Source: Xiphophorus maculatus
Lineage: Eukaryota; Chordata; Actinopteri; Cyprinodontiformes; Poeciliidae
NCBI RefSeq assembly: GCF_002775205.1
Contig: NC_036461.1
Coordinates: 9,213,015 to 9,277,014, forward strand
Direction of reading: 5' to 3'
DNA: 64,000 bases
Positions 13,371 to 32,473 of the stretch are shown here, in pieces. The first letter of the stretch is position 1; every line of letters begins with the position of its first letter. The notes under the pieces were generated by a model, which was given only the letters and a program-made list of their open reading frames with translations, was not told the DNA's origin and did no database searches. The position numbers and the translations under genes were made by a program.

Positions 13371-14405
13371 TTTGCAGTCTGTATCGTTATGGTTGTGGTG
13401 GCTTGTTCTCCACCATTTATATAGCCTATTCCTATAGCTACTCCTGGATGCAACACCTGCCACAGTTCACAGCATTGTTGTCCCAGGCTGGTGACAGAAT
13501 ATGCACCTCTTGTCAAGTTTATCACCCGGATAATAAATAGCCAGATGTTTGCAGAAAATTATCCCTGTGCATGTGTTGGTGTCCCATAGAGGAGGTCATG
13601 AATAGTGTACATACAGTAAAAGTAAAAAAAAAAAAAGAATAGATATTGTTGAACAAATATTCAAGTTTATTCATAAAGTGCATTAAATATGATTCCAATT
13701 TAAAACTCAAATACTAGTTGAACTCAAAAAACCAAGAAAGAAAACACAATTAAATCAACAAAAGTAAATCAAGACATGGAAATATTAGAAGACATAAATT
13801 GCTCTATATGAATATAGAGCAATAGATTAAGAAAATGCTATGTATATGGCTGTATTTTAAGACTATTTTAAAACTCCATTCTGTATATACTTATGGTTGT
13901 CTTTGCCTGAAATCAACATTTTTATATAACCTGATACATTTAACTATGACAGAAATCCCATACTGACTAAATTTGTAACAGGGAAATACTTTTCACAGAA
14001 TAAAGCAGACTATAAAAGAAATTCAGTAAGACTTCATATTTAGTGTGAATGTTGAAGGTCAAGATGCTAGTCCTAGAGGCTATCATTTGTATTTCAGCTA
14101 GCTTCAGCCTTTAGCTTATTGTAGCCTATAAACTGTTGTGACCTTACAATTAACTTTGTAAAGAGTATTCTGAACAAATTTCTAATACTGGGATTTTTGC
14201 ATTCACTGAAAGTTTTCACTCCTTCAGTATTTCTATTTACATTTTGCAGGCTTTTGCTTCATTCTTCTGCTTCTGCCTATTTCTCACATTTCTGCTAACC
14301 TGACTTCTTATGCATCTGCAATTTTCATAAAAAATATTTAGCTTACAGCATTCACACTACATTGTACAATGCAAATTTTTCTTTTTTATTATTACACAGC
14401 CAGTG
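13371..14405. other. Intergenic region between olfm4-like copy 2 and the lrrc74a 3' end
   Basis: AT-rich sequence with the promoter of the olfm4-like gene at its left end and the expected 3' UTR of lrrc74a at its right end. No additional gene is recognised. Confidence 0.5.
13416..13423 (-). promoter_or_regulatory. TATA box of olfm4-like copy 2
   Basis: The minus strand reads GGCTATATAAATGG, a good TATA box, 46 bp upstream of the initiator ATG at 13370, leaving room for a short 5' UTR. Confidence 0.65.
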
Positions 14406-19565
<5,160 letters not shown>

Positions 19566-20748
19566 TAGAGCTTTACGTCCAAGCTAATGTGATATCCTTC
19601 CCTTTAACAACCTTTTAATTTCTTTTGCAAGAGTTTGTACTGGGAAAAAACATAGGCTAGTTACGTCCAGAATGTAATTCTACCCTTGAGATTATGTGTC
19701 ATGCAGAGAGCTATTAACAATTTATGCATCAGCTTGGTTCCCATTCTCTTCCTGCAATACTAACTGTCGGCATTTCAAAGCAAAGCAGCAAGTTCATGTT
19801 TTCTAATATATGGTATTTATAGTTAAAAGTTAAAAAAAAGCCTCAAAGGAGTTAAGGAGTTAGGAGTTGAATTAGTCTACCACAATTTTTGTCGCAGTTG
19901 TTTGGTTAATTAAAAGCAATAGATATTGAGGTTATGCTCCAACATGCATGTCCTCAGTAAATAGTGCTTTCTTATGGCCCACTGAACACCTTAGCTTATG
20001 ATTTAACAATCCAAAACCCTTTTCTTCTAACTTTTCTCCTTCCTGAAAACCTGACACACCTTTAATTAAACTTAGCTAAATCCTATTTAATACATATTCA
20101 ATTTTTTTTAATCTGCTTAACAAATTCTTCAGGTTGTCTTTAATATGTTATTTGCATTTTTTTTTGTTTTAGTTTTTTTCTAAATCTTTCTAAATAGTAT
20201 ATAATAAAAATCTTTATAGCTACATTTTAGATTCTCTAATTTAATTGGATGATTATCTTCTCGCCTGCTGTTCTCATTTATGATTAAACTATGCTTACTC
20301 AGTTCAATATTTTATATGCGGTTTTATTCTTATTGCCAAATAATTACAAATACAATGATACTTACTTAGTTTAGCATTTTTGGGGGTGTTTTATGATTGT
20401 TTGCCAGACTGCTTTATGTTTGTTTGCAAGACTAGGTAGGCCCAAAACAGTTTTTGACTGGACCAAAAACAACCAGTCTAAATAGACTTCATTGAAGTCT
20501 ATTTCTTTAGACGGCAATAGTTACGACATGTAGACAGTTTTAACACATATGTAAAAAAAAAAAACATATTTTTTAAAATAAAAGTTACATGCTGCACTTT
20601 TAAAGTAAGAGGGCTTTGTTGTTGAGTACTGAGGTCAACAAAATTGTACATGAATCTGCGCAAATTATATGAGAATTTGACTTGCCATACCTTGCTTACC
20701 AACACCACCAACATCAAAGTACGCATGCGCAGAATACATTTCAGAATC
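19566..20748. other. Divergent intergenic region, lrrc74a / angel1
   Basis: About 1.2 kb between two head-to-head genes. It is AT-rich except near angel1, and contains a perfect 22-base palindrome at 20481-20503 (AATAGACTTCA/TGAAGTCTATT arms). No other gene is seen. Confidence 0.5.
20721..20732. promoter_or_regulatory. NRF1-type promoter motif of angel1
   Basis: ACGCATGCGCAG, a near-consensus NRF1 site, lies about 17 bp upstream of the angel1 ATG in an otherwise AT-rich region. Confidence 0.55.
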
Positions 20749-23700
20749 ATGATCGGCGTTTTGCTGTTTTACGCGTTCTATCCGCTAACTTGGTTCTTGT
20801 TCCGTCGACCGTCAGGTACATCTAGCTATAACTTTTATGAAGGCGTTACTTAGACTTGTTTTACTTCTCTACTGTTGACTAATGGTTACTAAGGTTAAGT
20901 TTGCTGCTGACTGAGCAGTTTCTTTTCTGCGTGCGAAGTTATGTTTTTTTGTGTTCATAACTTGGTCTTACACAACTTGTGTGGTTTTAAAGGTCAACTG
21001 ACTTGAATTTTCTTCCGTGTTGCATATTTTGTTTTAAACTGCTAACTGGCGGTAGTTGTTTACCCTTATTCTTACGCCCCCTTAAGACGTCTAAAGCATA
21101 ACACGTGTTTACAATTTGCAGTTCTCTTTACTGATAGCTGAGCTAGAGCTTCGCAGTTTTTAAAATAAATTACTTTAACAAGAAAATAAATACAACAAAT
21201 TAAATTAATTAGTGGCAGAGCATGAATGCACCACTGTTGTCCTATTTTTATCCTTTCTTGCAGAGGCCTTGAAGAGAAGTGTTCCTCAGTCAGTTAATGG
21301 CACAACAGTGTGGGATGGTGATACTGTCACACTTGGGAGCACCCAGTCTGAAACAACCATGCAGGATCAGAGTGGAGAGACGAAGGAAAGGCTAAAAGAA
21401 CCAGTGCCTCAGAAAAACATTCAAAGTCCCAACACGGATGAGGAAAACCTGTCGGCTGTCCTGCAGAAGGACATGAGGATTGACGCAGCTGCAGAGACAA
21501 CTGAAATGCAGACTACATTGGAGGAGGAAAGAGAAGATCCCAAAATGGGAGATGGGGAAAAGGTTGTCTTCCGTGACGTTATACATGACAGTCAGAATGA
21601 GAAAGAAATAAGCACTTCTTCAGGCGATAATGTCGATGTTCTGTTAAAATACCCGACGTTGGAGGGAAGCATGGAAAAAACCAACTGTCCTGAAAAGAAT
21701 CAAAGCAAGACTGAAAACAGTAAGGAAATGCTTCAAGCGTCCAACGCTGACACGTCAAAGAGTCCAGATGAGTGCTGGGATGATTATATAGTTACCACTG
21801 GTAACCCCCTTCTCTCCAACTCCCAAACATATCTTAAAATTGATGAGCAACATGATGCACAAACCGGCTGGCACTTTCCTGTAGGACCTGGCCTAGCACA
21901 AGAAGTTTTCTGCCCACAGTGGAGCTTTCCTGCTTCAAGTTATTACACTACTGTGGAGCCAACTGTGCCCTTTGAAGGTAGGAAGGATTTTTATTTTTGT
22001 TTTAAGTAACTTTAGCCTTGCGCTTAATATCTTCCAGATCACTCTGGTGATCTGGTTCTGGTCTGCAAGTTTGACTAATGAGTTGGATTTTTTCAGCTCA
22101 AAAAATTGTATTCATTATATACCATGTGTTTTTCTTCCACTTAGTTTTCTGCCAATATGTTTGGATACAGCCCTCTGTGTGCAGGAAGCATCTTCTGCAT
22201 TGACCTTTTTTGGCGTATGCTAAATGTGGAGTCTGCCAGTGGCTGTTTACTAGAATATAAAAGTTTGTCATAAAACATTTTACAGTGATGTGGAGAGTGT
22301 GGGAGGACTTGGATGCTGATTCTGAGAGCGTTCTGACCCCGATCACAATCAAAAAGGCCTCTCTGGACTTCACTGTCATGTCTTACAACATCCTTGCCCA
22401 AGACCTTTTGGAGCTGAACCAGCATCTGTACGCACACTGCCCCCTAGAGATGCAGCAGTGGAGCTACCGCTGCAACCTGCTCTTGAATGAAATCGAAAAA
22501 TGGGCACCAGATGTGAGTCAGATCCGTGTGTTTTCTTATGTATCCGATGTGGTACAGCAACTGATCGTTTTTGTGTGCTCTTGTCCGTCTGTGTGTAGAT
22601 TTTGTGTCTGCAGGAGGTTCAGGAGAACCACTACCATGAACACCTGCATCCTCTCCTTTCTCAGATGGGTAGAGCAGCTAAGATGACCCAGATGAGCTGT
22701 ATTGGTCCATGACGTTGCATCAAAAATTTCATACATACTCTGCTCATGTTTTTCCCCAGGCTACACCTGTGTGTACCAGCGGCGTACAGGAACAAAGACC
22801 GATGGCTGTGCTGTTTGCTATCAAGGCTCACGCTTCGCCGAAGCCGCCGTTTCCAAGCTGGAGTTCTTCAGACCTGAGACCGGGCTGTTGGACCGGCACA
22901 ACGTGGGCATCGTCCTGCTGCTTCGCCCGCTGGTCACCACAGAAGCAGAGGTCAAGGAGGCCGGCCCGTCCCTCTGCGTGGCCAACACACACCTGCTCTT
23001 CAACCCCAGGCGAGGTGACGTGAAGCTGGCCCAGTTGGCAATAATGCTGGCAGAAATCGATGCTGTGATAAAGTCCTGCAAGGCCAGAGGTGAACACTGT
23101 AATGTTGTCTTCTGTGGAGACTTTAACTCTGTCCCACACCTGCCTCTGTACCAGTTCATCACCACTGGTGAGCTCAGCTACCAGGGTCTGCCAACATGGA
23201 TGGTGAGGAAACAAAACGGAAGGACAATTGTGTTCAATCTGAGTGTGGATCATCCTCCTGCTGATCCTTGTGTGTGTGCATGTGTGTTGTGTCCAACAGA
23301 TTTCGGGCCAAGAGGACCTGTCCTATAAGCCCAGTTATCACAGACTGTTTGCTCCTCTGTGGCCCAGCTCTCTGGGGATCTCAGACACCTGCCAGTACAC
23401 AGCAAATATCAATAAAACACAAAGTCAGAATTCAGGTCTGTGATTGTTATCAGTGGTGTATTTGTTATAATGATCTGAATAGCAGGTTTACATCTGTAGT
23501 ACAACTGTTTCCCATGATCCCCTGCTCTCCTCATGTAGGGACTCGTGGCTACTCACATGAATTCATGCTTCAGCTGCGCTTCTGTCCAGCCGCATGTGTT
23601 CGTCCTGAGAACCTGGCCCTGATTCCTGGAGTAACCGACAGCAAACCAGGTTGTGCACACATGCAGTCCTAAAAAATAAATCTCTTCTGGGTTACAGTGG

Positions 23701-24592
23701 GACCTGTGCAGAAGTAATAAAAAATATGCTATTTAATATGTAGAACCAAGCAGGACAGATGGATAATTAATTTTTTTTAATTCTCTAGCGATGCCCTTGA
23801 AGTTTGTGAAAAGTGAGACATAATGATCTTGAATAAGGGTTATATCATCTCCTTCCAAAAGTATTAAAATATTTTAATGTTTCCTACATTTTGTCTCCTT
23901 GTGGCATTTATTTTGTATTCAGCTGTTTTTCCACACCTGCTATTCTTCAATATTAAATTTCTTGTTTCTCTTTGAGCTCAGATACTTCAGAGGACGCTCA
24001 ACATTATGAGAAAAGGTTGGTTCACCAGATATTTTGGTTTCCAATCTAAATAAATATTATATAAAGTGATTTTTATCTTTAAAAGCCACAATCATTGTCC
24101 GTTTTAGAATCACACTTGTAATAAAATGTGTAATTTACTGACAGGATATTTAAAAGCAGAATTAAGATGGGTACTGAATGTGTCGCAGGTTCAGAGACCG
24201 TCTCAGGCATCAGGTGGACTTGGAGTCTGTCTATAAACACGTCCTTCCTGGTTCTGGCTGTCCAGAGGTCACGACCCTGCACTCTGAGGGTGGAACTACT
24301 GTTGACTACATTTTCTATTCTCCAAAACGTACTTTGACCAAAAAACAAAGAGGTAAAAGGACAGGATTGGAAGAAGCCAGCTACCAAGTGTTGACTTTAA
24401 ATTGCTTGTATTTATCATTTTCTTCTCCTAGCTTATAAAACGTCTGCAGGAAAAGGCCTGAAGCTTGTTGGTTCGCTCTCTCTCCTGTCTGAGGACTTCT
24501 TGTGGTCAATGAATGGACTTCCCAATCACATATTACCTTCGGATCATCTCAGCCTGGTGGCTCGATTCCAGCTGGAGCTTGATGACGCATGA
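20749..24592 (+). CDS. angel1: Protein angel homolog 1 (EEP-family phosphatase/nuclease)
   Basis: Ten exons: 20749-20815, 21264-21977, 22286-22512, 22599-22668, 22760-23202, 23300-23435, 23539-23649, 23982-24015, 24189-24352, 24432-24592. They sum to 2,127 nt (708 aa plus stop) with agreeing phases. The short first exon gives a hydrophobic N-terminus. Exon 2 is a long acidic, poorly conserved segment. Exons 3-10 form the endonuclease/exonuclease/phosphatase fold: FTVMSYNILAQDL, the metal-binding CLQEVQ, RRTGTKTDGCAV, CVANTHLLFNPRRGDVKLAQ, the catalytic CGDFNSVP and the final PSDHLSL. The family is related to CCR4 deadenylases; human ANGEL1 is reported to bind eIF4E, and ANGEL proteins to remove 2',3'-cyclic phosphates from RNA. 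Adjacency to lrrc74a and vash1 supports ANGEL1 rather than ANGEL2. Confidence 0.93.
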
Positions 24593-27573
24593 AAAAATAG
24601 AAGTTAACTGTTGAGTTGTAAGAACTCACTCTGTTTTTTTAGTGTAGAAATAATGAACCATTTTGTTCATAACACACGTTTGTAGTTTTTATTTTTTTGT
24701 ACAATACTCTCCAATGAATGGAAGTAGAAGTTTGAATAAATATTTTTCAGGTATGCATGGCTTGTGATTCAGCCCATCGTAAATAAACCTGCTGCTGTTT
24801 AATCCTCAGGATCTCTGTGTGATTCAGAGCTGGGAATGTGACCTTAATATCTGCTCTCAGACATTCAGTGTGCATGCGTGTGTGATTAAAGCTTGAATGA
24901 ATAAATGATGTGTACAGTTAATTTAGGCATGTTGGCACAGAATAAGAGCTTCTCACGTTCCTTTAACCATATTTTCTAAATATTGGTGCATCACAGATTT
25001 TTCTGTGATTAAATACTACAGAAACTTTTGTCTTCTGGCACTTATGGCTTTAATGGAACTCTACGGCTCTCAAACATTTAAGGTAATTGCCCTTCAGCAA
25101 GTTGCAGAAAAACGACTTGCATTTTTGACCCATCAAAAAGCTGCTGGGATATTTCTGCTTTTACGACTTGGATGTGCTCCCTGATCTTAATTCTTGCAAC
25201 CACTAAAAGTTATTAGAAAAACCCCTCAATATGAGGAAGACCAAACCTATTGGTGCCAGCCATGATTACAGGACGCTGCATTAGCTTGCAGATGTAGTTT
25301 TGAAATGGATAAACAGCCTCTGAAATAGAAATGTATGAAACACGCATAAAAAACTAACTATAAAACTAATAAATGATTACAACAAGCATCACATAAATTA
25401 TTTCAACCAGTAGGGATGAGACTGACAATTGGGAGTGAGCATCCTAATTCTTGTGCATTCAGAAAATAATTTTTTGTGGGTATTTTTTGTTTTATAACAA
25501 AAAACACATGCTTTTGGGATTAGCTGCAATTAAATCACTTTAATTTCCAAAGACAAATTAAAAAGGTTATATAACAGTAGGTGAACATTTTTCCACGATT
25601 GTAATTTACTTAACTTTTAATCTTAACCTCATGAGTTACTGATGGCAGGTTTTAGCCAACTATTAACATCTGTTTTCAGGCCAGATTTAATCAAATACAC
25701 ATTTTCCCATGATAAAGCTGCTAGTGGTGAATAATGTAACACACATTTTGATTGTACTTGCAATAAATTTTGGACCATAATCTTGTTTCATGCAAAAAAA
25801 AAAGCAATCCATAAACAACCAAACAGATGTTAAACATAATTAATGCTTAGTATGCAACATCTGGAGAATTGTAAGACTAATCTAAAATTGAGATTAGCGA
25901 ATTTCACCCTGATAATCATGATAATCTGTTAAATTATAAAATGCTGAAACCTAACACTCCTTTACACCCCATCAGTGTTTTTATTCTCTGGATCTTCTAC
26001 TTTCATTTTACAGAGTTAGTGGCTTTGGGTTTCTTTTCCATAAACGTAAGAGAGTTTGTTTTTACAGTTCTCAGCCTGCTCTCATTATTGTATTGACCTT
26101 CAGCTGAGAACACGATTTTCAAGTGACATCCTGGTGAGTGAGACACATTCCCAGCCTGACATTCAGGCCGAGAATGTGAAACAGGCCAATGTCTATACTA
26201 CTTCTAATAGTTTCATTATTCTCATTAGCTAAGGGATTTGGAAACATGGTATATTCCCACAAAAAGTAAAAAAAATCTAACAGAAACAAACTGATGTGAC
26301 TCTTTATTGTAAGACTGTAAACTGTTTTTGACACAAAACAACTGCATTACAGAACACTGAAGAGAAAATGGAGAACACTCAGCGAGCAGATCAAACTGTT
26401 GATGGTAGCAACATTCAGGAGAATGTGCAGTGTTTACTGATCACAAACACTGTGGGCACCATAAAACGTTGTAAATTCCAGTAAAAAATACAAAAGCCCA
26501 GATAAAAGTGCTGTAAAAATTTCTTTACACCTAGTAGACACCATTTAAGGCAAGAGAAAAATGCTACAATTAAAATTTAGACACTAAAAAAAAGCTGGTA
26601 TACCATATTTGCAGTTTGAGTCAGAAGTTTACATGCTGAGTTTTCGCAATGATCCCAAAAAGTCACCAAAACTGTTTTTGCGAAAAGACAAAGCAGGGGA
26701 ACGTCAAGATTCTGCAGTGAGAAAAATCTGAACCATATAAATTTGTGGACTATGCCCAAAGGCTGGGCTCACACCGGAAAATAAAGCAATGATTAGCTTC
26801 TGTAAACTTCTGACCAAAGCTGTACTGTAAGTCAGATTTCAAATAGTTGACATCTACATATGTATTGAATGCTGTGTTTGTTAGTTAGCTATAAGGGGAA
26901 TCAATTTAATAGACAGATTGACAGATTTTATATTCTCAAAGGTTTTGGATTGTTCATTAAAGCGTCTTTTTACACTTGGAGATATACATTATATGTATGT
27001 AGGTAACTGAATAAAATCTTGATTTTTCTGTAGACAAACAGGTTTTGGGGTCACTAAAAGCTTTTTTTTCTATTAAAATTTTTAAACAAGGCACAAAGGT
27101 AGCAGGCATAAACAAGTTACTACACATGTAGCTGTTGTCTAGTTAAATCAAAGTGAAGTTACACTATGCAATCTGTCTTAAACTTACAGTACAGTGATAC
27201 AGATTGTAGAAAAGCCTAACAGCATAGAGATGTGATATGTAAATTAATGCGTGTACACTTAGCTGTACTTATTCAAATATAGTTTTGGGTTAAAGTAGCA
27301 AAACTGCACTTATTTATTCATGTAAAAATGCAATCTGCACATTTAGTCCCTCTCTTCATAAACTGGGAGCTTTGCCAGCACCAATTACTGGAACTGTTAC
27401 AGAAAAAAAGGTCTGTAACAACATAAGGAGAGCTGAATGAGGTGCTTGTTTCAGGAAGAACAGTTGCTGGTGACCTGTTCCAGAATGCATTCAGAAAACA
27501 GGCCAATGTCTACTCAAAGGAAGTAAACCGGTAGGTCCATCGTGCAGATGTGTAGTAACAACAGAATCCTTCT
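24593..27573. other. Convergent 3' region of angel1 and vash1
   Basis: About 3 kb between the stop codons of two convergent genes. An AATAAA at 24735-24740 is the likely polyadenylation signal of angel1. The right part is expected to be the vash1 3' UTR; TTTATT at 27309-27314 (AATAAA on the minus strand) is one candidate signal. Otherwise AT-rich without a recognised gene. Confidence 0.5.
24735..24740 (+). promoter_or_regulatory. angel1 polyadenylation signal
   Basis: Canonical AATAAA about 145 bases downstream of the angel1 stop codon. Confidence 0.7.
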
Positions 27574-30500
27574 TCAGACTCTAATCTGGTATCCATTAAT
27601 ATCACTTGGTTTTTGCTCCAAAACCTTCTTCTCTCCAGAGGGGCTGGAACAAAAACAGAATCGTGATGATTAATTCTTATGCTATTTCTTTAGCCGGTTG
27701 CTGTGAGCAATTCAATTATTAATACAGTGGAAAGTCTGCAAACCCATCTTAAAATGCAAGGTTTTTATAACGTAAAAATTAGACTTATTTCAAAAGTTAA
27801 CTCTATTTTTTAAAAAAACATGTTGTCTTTTCGGGGAACAATTTAAAAAAAGTTGAAAAAAGATTTATTTCTTTTTCTACTAAGTTGTACAGGTTTTAAG
27901 ACACATTAAAACAAGAGAATGGATTTTAAAAGAAAATGTTTTCCCTTTTTTCAAAAATCAATAAAACTTGCGATTTCATCAGGTCGATGCAGGTCTTCTC
28001 TGTCTTTTGTACATTAAGTGGCTGTATTGTTTTTATGAGAATGGATCATTAAGCGCATGTGGTCAATCCTACCGTCTCTCAACTCGACTGATCCTCCGGA
28101 TGGGGCTTCCTGGTCCTTTGAGAGGAGAACCCATGCTGTTTCTCCTGTCCTTAGTAGGAGATGGAGGCACTGGCTTTCCAATCTGCAAAAAAAAAAAAAA
28201 TTGTATAACTTATTAAAAATTACATTTGAACATCAACAGTTCCTCTGTTCTCCCCTTCTCAAATACCCCTAGCTTTAATCTGTTTGTGCTTTTAAAGTGA
28301 TTGTGTAGAGCACTCAGTAGAAAGGCCTCTTACTGATGGATGGAGCCGTTAGTTTTATTATCCATAATGTGCTGTATCATGGCTACACTCATAATCTTGG
28401 CATGAGAGGTGATGACAGAGAAACATCTCAGAGAAATTGCCTCTCAAACAGCAAATCAGCTCAGAGTCACAGTGGAGCAAAAGATCAAAGGAAATGCTGG
28501 CGCATCTTAATGATGAGTAAGTTAATTACCTTCAGTAATTGAGTCCAAAAGGAGATATAATTTTTAATACAAATACATGTTACAATTTTTATACATACAG
28601 TATATATACTGTATGTATATATATATTTTTTTATTTTATTTTATTTTTTTATTTTTTTATTTATGAAGACATTTTATGGTGATGTTATGGTCAACACAAT
28701 CACAGAGAAGACTGCTGACAATACTCCAGTTGGATCTGAATTTCTTTTACTAAAAAAGAAAATTTTACTTCTCACAACACAGTACTGCACAGATAGACAC
28801 TAGGAGGTGCTAGAGCTCCTGCTCTTTTTCCTCTGGACAAAAAGTGCCCTTCTGAAATGTTTTTTTTTTTCACAATGTAGTGTGTGACCTGTAATAAATC
28901 TCACACTACTAAAGCAGCTGGGAATTTCTTGTGACACACAAGGTGCCTTTTTTTTATACTTGAGCACCTGCCCCCCAAAAATATCTCTGCACGTCTCTTC
29001 TTTCAAATAACTTTTTGGATTGGTAAGATGTGCTAGCTTCAGGATATAGCATAACACTATAAAAAGTAATCACCATCAGTAATATATCAAATACACAAGC
29101 AAGAAATTTGAGGCCCAGCTGTACCTTCAGTCTCATGTCTCGAGTGTGTCTCTCCAGCTCCTTCCGCAATTCCTCCTTGCTCAGCTTGTCCACGTCCAGT
29201 ATGGAGTGTTTCCACTCTATCTGCTCCACACTATGAGGGTCATGGGACACGTACTGGCCAATTTTAATCTTGCGCAGGGTGTGCCAGTAACCCCTGTAGG
29301 CTCCTTCAAATTCCTGAACCAAGTCCATGAGTGTTCGAAACTCCAGAGGCTTGAACATGAGGTCGTCCCTGCGGCTCATGCCCAGGGCGCCGAACCGCCC
29401 CCCGCTGTGAACCCCAAGCACAATGTGGTAGAAGTGGTTCCCTGAGAAGTGAGATTTAAAGCTGAGCGGGAATCGCTCCACACCGGGCATGTTGTTGGTG
29501 AGATGGCTACATCAGCATATGTCAAGGTACTCGACGTCAGGAATTCCTTAAATGTGGAGGCAGTGGCACTACTAAACCAGATTTACCAGGAAGGTCAGTG
29601 TTTTTTAAGGGGGCACAGAAGAAAAGAATGCATCCTCTGCTACCAGATGAAACTCTGATCCTATCTCAATATGGCAGAAGCTAAAAGTGCAACGCCTTAA
29701 TTTTTATTTCATTGTTAAAGTAAAACTTTAAAAGTAGGAAATCAAATTGATCCAAAGGATCAATTATTTTTGTTTTTTGTGTCAGCGCATCATAAGATAT
29801 GATTTAATAATATGTTTTGTTCATCATTTTCCAAAGCTATCCCTTGGTCAGAATCACAACAGCAAATACATTTAACACAATCTGAATAATGCAACACGCT
29901 CTACAGCTTTAAAGATACATGGCCAGGATCACCGCCTCTAAACATTTAATCGGCAGAGCCTCTTTTGTCATCTCTTTAGCGATGTCCATCAACCTGTGAA
30001 AAACAAAAGAAACAAAGAGAATTGTTTATGTTATATTTATGTTTGCACAAAACATAAACACAAAATCTATATGTAATAAGTGCGAAGACTGTTTTTGTAT
30101 TCACCAGGTCAACATTACTTCCATGAGTCAAGGAAATGGGATCAAAATTTAATAAAGCGAGATCAGGAAGTGTGTTTCAGGCATCTGCTGACTGACATTA
30201 GCAGCTACTTGCAAAGCCCGAGGGTAAACAAGAGACACAGCTAATCCGAATGCATCCCTGGCAGACGCAGCACCATCCCAGTTACCCTCCGAGGACAGAA
30301 ATCTGTTTGTGTCTTGATTCCAAAGGAAGAGTAACTCACGCAGTGAGAGGACGGCTTTTCTTAATCTCAAAAAACTGTGTTCCTGTGTGATTGTACCTGT
30401 AAGATACAGTTAAGGTTTAACTGTTACACAGGCATGAAGAGCAGCATGAACAGAGAGGGGGGCGCAGCTCTTTAGTGCTTTGTTATATTCATAGGCTGCT

Positions 30501-32473
30501 GATTAATAATGAATGACTCTCTGCACTAAGTGGAAATCATGGTTTTGGTACAGAGTGCAGAGTTTACACTGGATAGACTATATTACACAAAATCCCTCAT
30601 TTAATTTTACAAAACAAACCCCCAACTAACTCATTTAGCATTAAATGAAAGCAATCAAGTACTGTAAATGCATGGGAGGATACTGTAGTTCCCTGATGTA
30701 CTTCTGTATGGCTTCCAGGCGCTGTGGGATGGTAGTCGAAGGTTGGTATGAAGGCACACTTGGCACTGGAATCTGTACGGGGGGAGGGTCAAACAACTGC
30801 ATTACAACAACAATCACAATATTCACAGCAACTTAAGGCAGTTTAATTGGGTAGAATCATACATATGAAAGGGAATTCAAAGAGCTTTAGAAGACACTTG
30901 AAGAACAAAAAAAATATTCAATTTCAGCATTGCATAAGAAGAAAAAACTGAAAAAAAAGAAATATAAAAGAAATAAATAGCAGAGACATAATAAAAATAT
31001 ACTTCTTAAATAATATTTGACCTTAATGGGTCAAATATGAAGGTTTAGCCTCTTACTAAAGAGGCAAAACCTTCAGACAGACTAGACAGACAACACTCTG
31101 ATCACAAGAGGATTCTAAATGATTTACACCTGACAAGCAGCTTTGAAATACATTTAGGCCCAAGACCATTCAGTGCCTTATAGACAGATAACAAGATTTG
31201 AAAAACTGTTAAAAACTGGGGGGAGGGGGCATGCATTGATTTAAATACTTTTCTTCCATTTTTCTTGCATTGGTAAAGGCTCTGCCAGCAGTGACACACA
31301 GAGTCTTCTTAAAGACAGGGTGACAATAATTTCACTCAATGAAATTAAAAGCTGATTGTATTATCTCCGTGTTTTGATAGAAAACTCTTTATTCTGGAAA
31401 TGTTTTGAAGATGATAGGACGCTGGTGTAGTAACAGACTGCATTTGGATGTTAAAATTTAGGTCACCAATGTTTTATGCATCTTTTGAGGATTTTAGCCT
31501 CATTAAGTCAAAAGCTTAGTTTTTATTTCTAACCTTGCCTTTTCTGCCTTGAGTTTGAAGAAATGTTGCTGTATTCACCCACTGACAGTATGAGCATAAT
31601 GACTCAGTGATGGCAATAAACTGTGGTCATGCAGCGGCACTGACACCAACCGGTGTGTTATAGCACCATTATGTTGTAAAAGATTCTATAACACTTCAAA
31701 CTCTGAGTTGGGTGAAGCAGGTAAATGTTGCAGTAAAAGTGGCATGAGAACTGAGCCAGGAGGAACACGTGGTCTTCACTTTCTCACATTAATAATTGCC
31801 AATTGACACAAAGTAGTCTTAGTCTGCAAAGTAATCATGGTGCAAACTTAACAGAGAACCAGCTAATCCCACACATTTACCCATTCATTGCAACAATTCG
31901 CGTGTTGTGATGTCAATGTAGAACTGACATTCAGCAATACCAAGATAGGTGCTTTTTGATGAATCACCAGCTATTAAAGTTTTATCAGTGCTGTCTCCTG
32001 GTTGCAACTTATAGAAACTATTTTCTTTTACCAAAATGGAAAAGTTTATATATGGAAATGTAACACTCCTTTTTCAAATAAAGTTTAATCACTACAGTTT
32101 TCAGGAATGCAATTTTGTTTAGACTTTGAACTCTTCTAAATTAGATTTCTCTCTCACTCCCATTTTAGTGAAGTGTGAAATAGTATGAAAATGTCTGTAC
32201 CTTATTTATTTGAACAATTACAATGGATGAAATGTCTTATAAGTTTGTTTTTTTTACCTTGGGCAGATCAGTGGCACCCCTTATCTCTTTGGCCAGAACT
32301 TCACCGCCTGGGTGGATTCTGGCCACATGGCGCCACATCCTCTCCCAAGTCTCCTCATCCATCGGGAGGCCTCCTCTGTTGACGTAGAAAGGCACCCCTC
32401 CATCCTTTAACTCTTCCTCCCCTTCGTCCTCCTCATCCCTCTCCTCTGCGGAGCCCACGGTGGCCCTCAGCAT
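27574..32473 (-). CDS. vash1: Vasohibin-1 (tubulin tyrosine carboxypeptidase)
   Basis: Seven exons: 32473-32258, 30772-30684, 30396-30340, 29993-29919, 29506-29125, 28182-28073, 27643-27574, total 999 nt (332 aa plus stop). Vasohibins form a transglutaminase-like cysteine protease which, with the chaperone SVBP, removes the C-terminal tyrosine of alpha-tubulin; VASH1 is also secreted and anti-angiogenic. The catalytic triad is intact by position: Cys138 in IKCLEAVIL, His173 in FYHIVLGV and Ser190 in ALGMSRR (human Cys169, His204, Ser221). VPFYVNRGGLP, SVSHDPHSVEQIEWKHS-like sequence and the C-terminal NGYQIRV are conserved. I start at the ATG at 32473 because the longer open frame upstream has only a GTG and then a stop. 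The last two exons encode the basic Ser/Pro-rich tail. Confidence 0.92.
28594..28668. repeat. AT-rich low-complexity tract
   Basis: TATATACTGTATGTATATATATA followed by T-rich TTTTA units in a vash1 intron. Confidence 0.8.
31020..31300 (-). mobile_element. LINE reverse-transcriptase C-terminal fragment
   Basis: The minus strand encodes LLSVYKALNGLGPKCISKLL near 31130-31210, matching the C-terminal region common in L2/Rex-type teleost LINEs. The frame is broken around it. It sits in the large first intron of vash1. Confidence 0.5.
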